DNA from: Crocinitomicaceae bacterium
GTDB lineage: Bacteria; Bacteroidota; Bacteroidia; Flavobacteriales_D; Crocinitomicaceae
NCBI GenBank assembly: GCA_015662935.1
Contig: DQTF01000048.1
Coordinates: 1 to 5,206 of the forward strand
Length of the DNA: 5,206 bases
Reading direction: 5' to 3'
Of the stretch, positions 1 to 3,308 are shown in pieces. The notes under the pieces are model-generated. The model did no database searches. It saw nothing but the letters and a program-made list of their open reading frames with translations, and was not told the DNA's origin. Each line of letters opens with the position of its first letter. The first letter of the stretch is position 1. Both the position numbers and the translations under genes were made by a program.

Positions 1-1
1 A

Positions 2-145
2 ATTACAGCATCCGTTGTAGAAAGTTCAGGAAAATCGAAACTAAAAATAGCTGGACATCGTAATGCAGACTATGAAGCGGTGTTTAATGTGCTCGCTTTG
101 TCACAAGCAAATGGATGGGACCCGGTGTTAGCGTATGATAGGTGA
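2..145 (+). CDS. ExbD/TolR-like biopolymer transport protein, 3' end only
   Basis: This is the last 47 codons of a gene that enters from the left edge and stops at TGA 143-145. The visible peptide ends with KLKIAGHRNADYEAVFNVLA and then a G-W-x-P-V-L-A-Y tail. The arrangement of a beta strand, a short polar turn, A-x-Y-x-x-V-x-x-V, an amphipathic helix and a final V-L-A strand matches the periplasmic C-terminal domain of ExbD/TolR proteins as I know that family. ExbD works with ExbB as a proton-driven motor that energises TonB. A TonB-family gene begins 119 bp downstream on the same strand, which supports the assignment. The transmembrane helix and its catalytic Asp lie outside the window, so the family call rests on this short tail and on context. 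Confidence 0.62.
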   Translation: MTASVVESSGKSKLKIAGHRNADYEAVFNVLALSQANGWDPVLAYDR

Positions 146-150
146 TTGAG

Positions 151-179
151 AATGAAAAATTAAGAGTTAAGAATTGAAG
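151..179. repeat. Degenerate TTAAGA/TTGAAG direct-repeat tract
   Basis: This AT-rich stretch starts 6 bp after the exbD-like stop. It contains imperfect tandem units: ATTAAGA, GTTAAGA and ATTGAAG. From memory, strings of this kind built on AATTAAGAATT are scattered through intergenic regions of many Bacteroidota genomes. I see no reading frame or hairpin in it, and the repeat-family call is recall, not a search. Confidence 0.35.
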
Positions 180-192
180 CAGGCTAGTATTA

Positions 193-213
193 AAACTTCG
201 ACAGGCTCAGTTT
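193..213. repeat. Short intergenic element with CTTCGACAGGCTCAG core
   Basis: The 15-nt core CTTCGACAGGCTCAG (196-210) is much more GC-rich than its surroundings. It is bracketed by the perfect 5-bp inverted repeat AAACT (193-197) and AGTTT (209-213). I recall near-identical cores (CTTCGACAAGCTCAG and variants) as dispersed intergenic elements in many bacterial genomes, including Bacteroidota. It lies in the exbD-tonB gap. Only a genome-wide copy count would prove it is a dispersed repeat. Confidence 0.45.
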
Positions 214-264
214 GAAAATGAATAAGGCACGGCTATTTCATGTACTAAGAAAATTTTAAAAAAA

Positions 265-993
265 ATGGCAATTCCAATAGCAAACAAAATAGACAAACGA
301 AAAGGAGCAATTGCTGCGCTTATCGGTTTACTATTGCTTGGAGTTTACATGGCATTGATTTCTTTTCAAATAGCAGATCCACCACCACAACCTGTTTTGG
401 TAGAAGTGGATACAGAAATCCCATTAATTGAATTAAAGAATTTAAGAGTTGAAGGTGGTTCTGGTTCAGGAAGTCCTTCTGATGCAGAAGTAAAACCTCC
501 CAAGCCAAAAACAGAGAAAATTATCACCACAGACGAATCGGACACAGAAGTCAATACAGGAGAAGCCAACACAACCAATTCTCCAACTTCTTCTGAGACA
601 TCTAGCACAACAGAGCAATCAAACGACCCTTTCTCTAGTGGAGGTGCCGGAAATGGTGATAGTGGAGGTGCCGGAGATACATTTGGAGGGGACTCTGGAA
701 CAGGAACAGGTGGTAATGGCGGTGACGGAAGCGGAAAAGGTCGTGTTCGTTTAATCGATCCAAACATTAGTGGAGTTAAATCGAATGTGAATGCAACCAT
801 TTACTTAAAAGTAACTGTTGATGCAGAAGGAAATGTAATTGCTGCGTATAACATCAAAGCAAAAACAACAACTACCAATCAGATATTGATTAATAAGGTG
901 ATTTACGAAGTAAAACGTCAGACAAGGTATAACAAAGATCCAGGTGCGCCATTGTCAAAAGCGTATATGACGATTAAAGTTAAAGCGCATTAA
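265..993 (+). CDS. TonB-family energy transducer with Gly/Ser/Asp-rich linker
   Basis: This 242-aa protein should carry proton-motive energy from ExbB/ExbD across the periplasm to outer-membrane transporters. Residues 1-13 are short and basic (NKIDKRK) and precede a single transmembrane anchor at about 14-35, giving a cytoplasmic N-terminus. A Pro/Lys patch (KPPKPK, 77-82) follows, then a Ser/Thr/Asn/Glu-rich stretch (about 87-120) and a Gly-rich spacer (125-159, 18 of 35 residues Gly). The C-terminal domain (about 160-240) has the TonB pattern: strand ATIYLKVTVDAEGNV, helix ILINKVIYEVKRQTRY, and final strand AYMTIKVKA. ATG 265 is the only conventional start after the in-frame stop at 223-225. 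Its leader is A-rich with no Shine-Dalgarno, as is usual in Bacteroidota. The linker is unlike the rigid Pro-Lys linker of classical TonB. A TolA-like or other envelope-spanning role is the main alternative. Confidence 0.8.
   Translation: MAIPIANKIDKRKGAIAALIGLLLLGVYMALISFQIADPPPQPVLVEVDTEIPLIELKNLRVEGGSGSGSPSDAEVKPPKPKTEKIITTDESDTEVNTGEANTTNSPTSSETSSTTEQSNDPFSSGGAGNGDSGGAGDTFGGDSGTGTGGNGGDGSGKGRVRLIDPNISGVKSNVNATIYLKVTVDAEGNVIAAYNIKAKTTTTNQILINKVIYEVKRQTRYNKDPGAPLSKAYMTIKVKAH
637..684 (+). repeat. 24-nt-period duplication inside the TonB linker
   Basis: The 15-nt string AGTGGAGGTGCCGGA occurs exactly at 637-651 and again at 661-675, a 24-nt period that keeps the reading frame. It encodes Ser-Gly-Gly-Ala-Gly twice (residues 125-129 and 133-137). 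The remaining 9 nt of the two units have diverged. This looks like a local tandem duplication that lengthened the flexible spacer. Confidence 0.75.
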
Positions 994-1018
994 TTCTTAC
1001 CAACAAGAAATCAATTGG

Positions 1019-2221
1019 TTGTTTGAGCAATTTCCCTCTTATCAAAAGATAGGTTCAAAGGCCTATAAGCCAACCTTAGAAAACATTCTTAAAATCACCA
1101 AGCGGATAAATTCTCCCGAAAGAGACTTAAAATTTGTGCACGTAGCAGGAAGTAATGGTAAGGGTTCAACCTGCTCTATGTTGGCATCCATTCTGACAGA
1201 AGCAGGTTACAAGGTTGGACTATTTACTTCTCCGCACATTTCTGATTTCACAGAACGTATTAGAATCAACGGAGAATGTATTCCAAAAGATAATGTTGTA
1301 TCATTCATACAGAGAATTAGAAAAGACTCCTTTGATTTTTCGCCCTCCTTCTTTGAAGTTACTTTTGCAATGGCATTACGTCATTTCAAAGGAGAAAAAT
1401 GTGATATCTGCATCATTGAAACAGGTCTTGGAGGAAGACTAGATGCAACAAACATCATCTCCCCTATTCTATCTGTAATAACCAACATCTCACTTGAACA
1501 CACCAACATTCTTGGAGAAACTATTGAAGAAATTGCAATCGAAAAAGCAGGTATCATCAAAGAGAACATTCCCGTTGTTCTAGGGAGAATGTCGGAAGAA
1601 TTACTCGAACAGTTTGCAAATATTTCAGATAAAAAAAATGCAAAGGTTTATTTTACAGAAAATAAAAGCCATTCTTTTAGTTTGCCTTTACTTGGAGAAT
1701 ACCAAAAAGACAACTTCCAATTGGTTTTGAATGCGGTTCATCTTTTAAAAAGTACTGATTTTTCAATTTCTGAAGTAGCAATTCAAAAAGGTCTAGATAG
1801 ATTAAGTAAAAACACTGGCTTCGCTGGAAGGTTGCAAATCGTCGGGAAAAAACCTTTGGTAATTATGGATGTTTCTCATAACGCTGATGGGATTAAAGCA
1901 ACTATTTCCTGTATCGAAGAGATCAACAAAGGAAAATTACACATCGTTTTTGGGTCAAGCAGTGACAAAGACCTATCTACAATTTTCAAAGAACTTCCAG
2001 AAAATGCAAACCTTTTCTTTACAGAATTTAGTAATCAGAGAAGTTGTTCAATAGCATCGTTCAAAAAAGAATCGGAACAGAATAAATTCCAGAATGTTGC
2101 TTTTTTCTCTAATCCACAAAACGCCTTGGAGAATGCAAAATTGACTGCAAATCAATCCGATACGATATTAGTGATTGGTAGTTTTTTCTTGGTGGGAGAT
2201 TTAATGAAGAAAAATAGTTAG
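1019..2221 (+). CDS. folC: Bifunctional dihydrofolate synthase / folylpolyglutamate synthase
   Basis: FolC is a cytoplasmic Mur-ligase-type ATPase. It joins glutamate to dihydropteroate to make dihydrofolate and then adds further glutamates to reduced folates. Counting from TTG 1019 (400 aa), the hallmarks are: P-loop HVAGSNGKGST (41-51), folate-binding loop TSPHISDFTERIRING (70-84 region), ETGLGGRLDATN (134-145), and the SLEH...LGETIEEIAIEKAGIIK segment (158-181) with its likely carbamylated-Lys region. The second domain has G-R-L-Q (270-273), DVSHNADG (284-291, Asp and His-Asn for ATP/glutamate) and the closing VIGSFFLVGDLM. Length and motif order are complete. There is no in-frame ATG. TTG 1019 is the first conventional start, but family N-termini align about 10 codons further upstream, to an ATT at 989 that overlaps the tonB stop, so the true protein may be 410 aa. 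Spacing implies cotranscription with the TonB gene. Confidence 0.95.
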   Translation: MFEQFPSYQKIGSKAYKPTLENILKITKRINSPERDLKFVHVAGSNGKGSTCSMLASILTEAGYKVGLFTSPHISDFTERIRINGECIPKDNVVSFIQRIRKDSFDFSPSFFEVTFAMALRHFKGEKCDICIIETGLGGRLDATNIISPILSVITNISLEHTNILGETIEEIAIEKAGIIKENIPVVLGRMSEELLEQFANISDKKNAKVYFTENKSHSFSLPLLGEYQKDNFQLVLNAVHLLKSTDFSISEVAIQKGLDRLSKNTGFAGRLQIVGKKPLVIMDVSHNADGIKATISCIEEINKGKLHIVFGSSSDKDLSTIFKELPENANLFFTEFSNQRSCSIASFKKESEQNKFQNVAFFSNPQNALENAKLTANQSDTILVIGSFFLVGDLMKKNS

Positions 2222-2264
2222 AGTAGAGCGAATCTAAGGTTCAAAATTAAAAATGAAACATTAG

Positions 2265-2288
2265 TTCTTCTTTATCGAAACTGAAGAA
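2265..2288 (+). other. Weak inverted repeat downstream of folC
   Basis: TTCTTC (2265-2270) and GAAGAA (2283-2288) can form a 6-bp stem with a 12-nt loop. A run of six T begins about 8 nt further on. As a folC terminator it is weak. Readthrough on the + strand could instead end at the stronger hairpin at 2323-2356, which is symmetric but is followed by only four T on this strand. Confidence 0.25.
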
Positions 2289-2317
2289 ATAATGAATTTT
2301 TTCAATCCGTATTTTGC

Positions 2318-2356
2318 AAAAAAAAAGAGATTTTCAACTAAATGAAAATCTCTTTT
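2318..2356 (-). terminator. Intrinsic terminator of the tRNA-Val unit
   Basis: There is a perfect 13-bp inverted repeat, with arms 2323-2335 and 2344-2356 and an 8-nt loop. Read on the minus strand, the stem ends in a run of nine T (2318-2326, partly within the arm). The first stem base is 1 nt from the tRNA 3' end, so transcription of the tRNA ends almost immediately. The stem could also stop + strand readthrough from folC, but the + side T-tract is short. Confidence 0.85.
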
Positions 2357-2357
2357 G

Positions 2358-2432
2358 TGGGAAATGTAGGATTCGAACCTACGACCCCCTGCTTGTAAGG
2401 CAGGTGCTCTAAACCAACTGAGCTAATCTCCC
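2358..2432 (-). tRNA. tRNA-Val (anticodon TAC)
   Basis: Reading the minus strand, a full 75-nt cloverleaf folds. The acceptor is GGGAGAT with ATTTCCC (one G-T pair), followed by TA. The D-arm is GCTC/GAGC with a loop containing GG. The anticodon stem is CCTGC/GCAGG around loop CTTACAA, so the anticodon is TAC (2395-2397 on the + strand reads GTA). The variable loop has 5 nt, and the T-arm is GTAGG/CCTAC around TTCGAAT. The discriminator base is A at 2358. The 3' CCA is not encoded, so CCA-adding enzyme is needed. A promoter lies upstream and a terminator directly downstream, so this is a single-gene transcription unit opposite in strand to its neighbours. Confidence 0.97.
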
Positions 2433-2442
2433 AATATTCAAA

Positions 2443-2464
2443 AATTTGATTCGTTTATCAAATT
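2443..2464 (-). other. Hairpin in the tRNA-Val 5' leader
   Basis: A perfect 8-bp inverted repeat, AATTTGAT and ATCAAATT, surrounds a 6-nt loop between the tRNA promoter and the tRNA 5' end (10 nt from it). On the minus strand the second arm runs into five T. The hairpin would form at or very near the 5' end of the primary transcript. Possible roles are 5'-leader stability, RNase P substrate presentation, or weak attenuation. All of these are inference. Confidence 0.5.
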
Positions 2465-2471
2465 GCGTGTG

Positions 2472-2502
2472 CAAATATACACTTGATTTTCTTAACTGCA
2501 AG
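2472..2502 (-). promoter_or_regulatory. Bacteroidota-type promoter of tRNA-Val
   Basis: On the minus strand, TATATTTG (2472-2479) matches the Bacteroidota -7 consensus TAnnTTTG exactly. A TTG (2499-2501) sits 19 nt upstream as the -33 element, which is the normal spacing. The predicted start is about 2465-2468, giving a leader of roughly 33-36 nt before the tRNA. Confidence 0.7.
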
Positions 2503-2590
2503 AATAAATTGAAAAAAAATATATAATATAATTTCAAGCCTTATTAAAAGTTTGAATTTGATATAACTAGACAATTATTATACCCTTATA

Positions 2591-2622
2591 TTTTCTAGAT
2601 TAAATAGAATATTGTACATTTG
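2591..2622 (+). promoter_or_regulatory. Promoter of the small lipoprotein gene
   Basis: TACATTTG (2615-2622) matches the -7 consensus TAnnTTTG exactly. TTTT at 2591-2594 stands 20 nt upstream as a 3-of-4 match to the TTTG -33 box. The predicted start is around 2627, leaving about 20 nt of leader before ATG 2647. The TTG at 2620 lies inside this -7 box, which argues against using it as a translation start. Confidence 0.6.
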
Positions 2623-2639
2623 TTAGCGAACACTAACAA
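2620..2639 (+). promoter_or_regulatory. Operator-like inverted repeat at the lipoprotein promoter
   Basis: TTGTTAG (2620-2626) and CTAACAA (2633-2639) are a perfect 7+7 bp inverted repeat around a 6-bp centre, CGAACA. One further G-C pair inside the centre makes the 16-bp core GTTAGCGAACACTAAC look like a site for a dimeric helix-turn-helix repressor. It covers the end of the -7 box and the predicted transcription start, where a bound repressor would block initiation. A short 5' RNA hairpin is the alternative. No regulator gene is visible in the window. Confidence 0.45.
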
Positions 2640-2646
2640 TGAGATA

Positions 2647-3093
2647 ATGACATTATTAAAATATACCTTTGCAACCTTTCTAATCATTGCATTCACCTCT
2701 TGCGAGAACAACGCTAGCAATGAAAAAAAACCAACAGAACAGGCTGGAGTGATTACTAATCCTCATGAGATACTCCTACTTAACAATCAAAAATGGAAAA
2801 TTGCTCCAGAGATGATGAGTATAATTCAAGTTTTCGCTACAGATATTCAAGAATTTAACGGTGGTACAGAAGAAGACTATAAAGCGCTATCAAAGAGACT
2901 TACAAAAAAACTGAATGAGCTAACCTCAAATTGTACAATGAAAGGACAAGCACATGATGAATTGCATAAATGGCTACTTCCATTCTTAGACCTTAGTCGC
3001 TCTTTCGCAAAGGATACAGAATTATCTCAGATGGAATCTTCTGTTAAAACACTTAAAGAAGAGATTGTTGTTTTTAGTGAGTTTTTCGAATAG
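2647..3093 (+). CDS. Small lipoprotein of unknown function with CTMKG-AHDELHKWL motif
   Basis: From ATG 2647 this is a 148-aa protein. Residues 1-18 form a lipoprotein signal peptide (MTLLKYTF, hydrophobic core, FTS) with Cys19 as the lipidation site. A TTG further upstream would add nine residues before the signal peptide and lies in the promoter, so I reject it. The mature protein is a short polar tether (Glu/Asn/Lys-rich, to about residue 33) and then a mainly helical domain. It has W-K-I-A-P-E-M (about 47-53), a helix with F-N-G-G near 67, and the block C-T-M-K-G-Q-A-H-D-E-L-H-K-W-L-L-P (about 96-112). I recall this Cys/His block from uncharacterised Flavobacteriales proteins. It suggests a conserved ligand or metal-binding surface, but I do not know the function. 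It has its own promoter and no close partner gene. Confidence 0.85.
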   Translation: MTLLKYTFATFLIIAFTSCENNASNEKKPTEQAGVITNPHEILLLNNQKWKIAPEMMSIIQVFATDIQEFNGGTEEDYKALSKRLTKKLNELTSNCTMKGQAHDELHKWLLPFLDLSRSFAKDTELSQMESSVKTLKEEIVVFSEFFE

Positions 3094-3308
3094 AAAATAA
3101 AAAAATCAGAATCATTTCTCCGAAATTAGAATTGTAATGAATTATTATTGCTTTAAAATTTGATTTGATACACTTAATCAAACTATACTAGCACATAATA
3201 ATAAAACATCAAGTTTAGATAGGTATAATTTAATCCGAAATTACTATTTACATCCTGTTAAAAACCTAATTGTTTTTTATATTTATAGAGAATCTACACT
3301 CTATACCT
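3094..3308. other. AT-rich intergenic region with short repeats
   Basis: This gap between the lipoprotein and the propeller gene has no coding frame of note and no convincing terminator. It holds a 7-bp stem TTTGATT/AATCAAA (3159-3165 and 3176-3182, 10-nt loop, no T-tract) and the 10-nt direct repeat TCCGAAATTA at 3119-3128 and 3234-3243. It also holds ATAGGTATA (3219-3227), whose exact complement TATACCTAT (3302-3310) overlaps the next start codon. Confidence 0.5.
3278..3285 (+). promoter_or_regulatory. Candidate -7 box for the SBBP propeller gene
   Basis: TATATTTA matches TAnnTTTG at all fixed positions but the last. It lies 23 bp before ATG 3309, a normal leader length. I find no good TTTG or TTG at the expected 19-21 nt upstream, so the call is tentative. 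Confidence 0.35.

Noticed and set aside
211..242. Promoter for tonB: TTTG at 211-214 with TATTTCAT at 234-241
   Set aside because: The spacing fits, but the -7 box matches TAnnTTTG at only three of the six fixed positions, so it is not listed as a feature.
366..800. Minus-strand open frame of 144 aa, Pro/Ser-rich, inside the TonB gene
   Set aside because: Its Pro-rich composition is the mirror of the Gly-rich linker codons on the + strand. It has no leader or promoter and no recognisable domain, while the + strand gene is well supported.
1215..1569. Other open frames inside folC on both strands
   Set aside because: They overlap conserved FolC motifs in the true frame and encode nothing recognisable.
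2620..2646. TTG 2620 as start of the lipoprotein
   Set aside because: It lies inside a consensus -7 box, upstream of the predicted transcription start. It would also put nine polar residues before a normal signal peptide that begins at ATG 2647.
2639..2647. Possible leader peptide starting at ATG 2639
   Set aside because: It reads only two codons before TAA. It may be a chance ATG, and nothing suggests attenuation.
3159..3182. TTTGATT/AATCAAA stem as a terminator for the lipoprotein
   Set aside because: There are only 7 AT-rich pairs, a 10-nt loop and no T-tract, and it lies about 65 bp after the stop.
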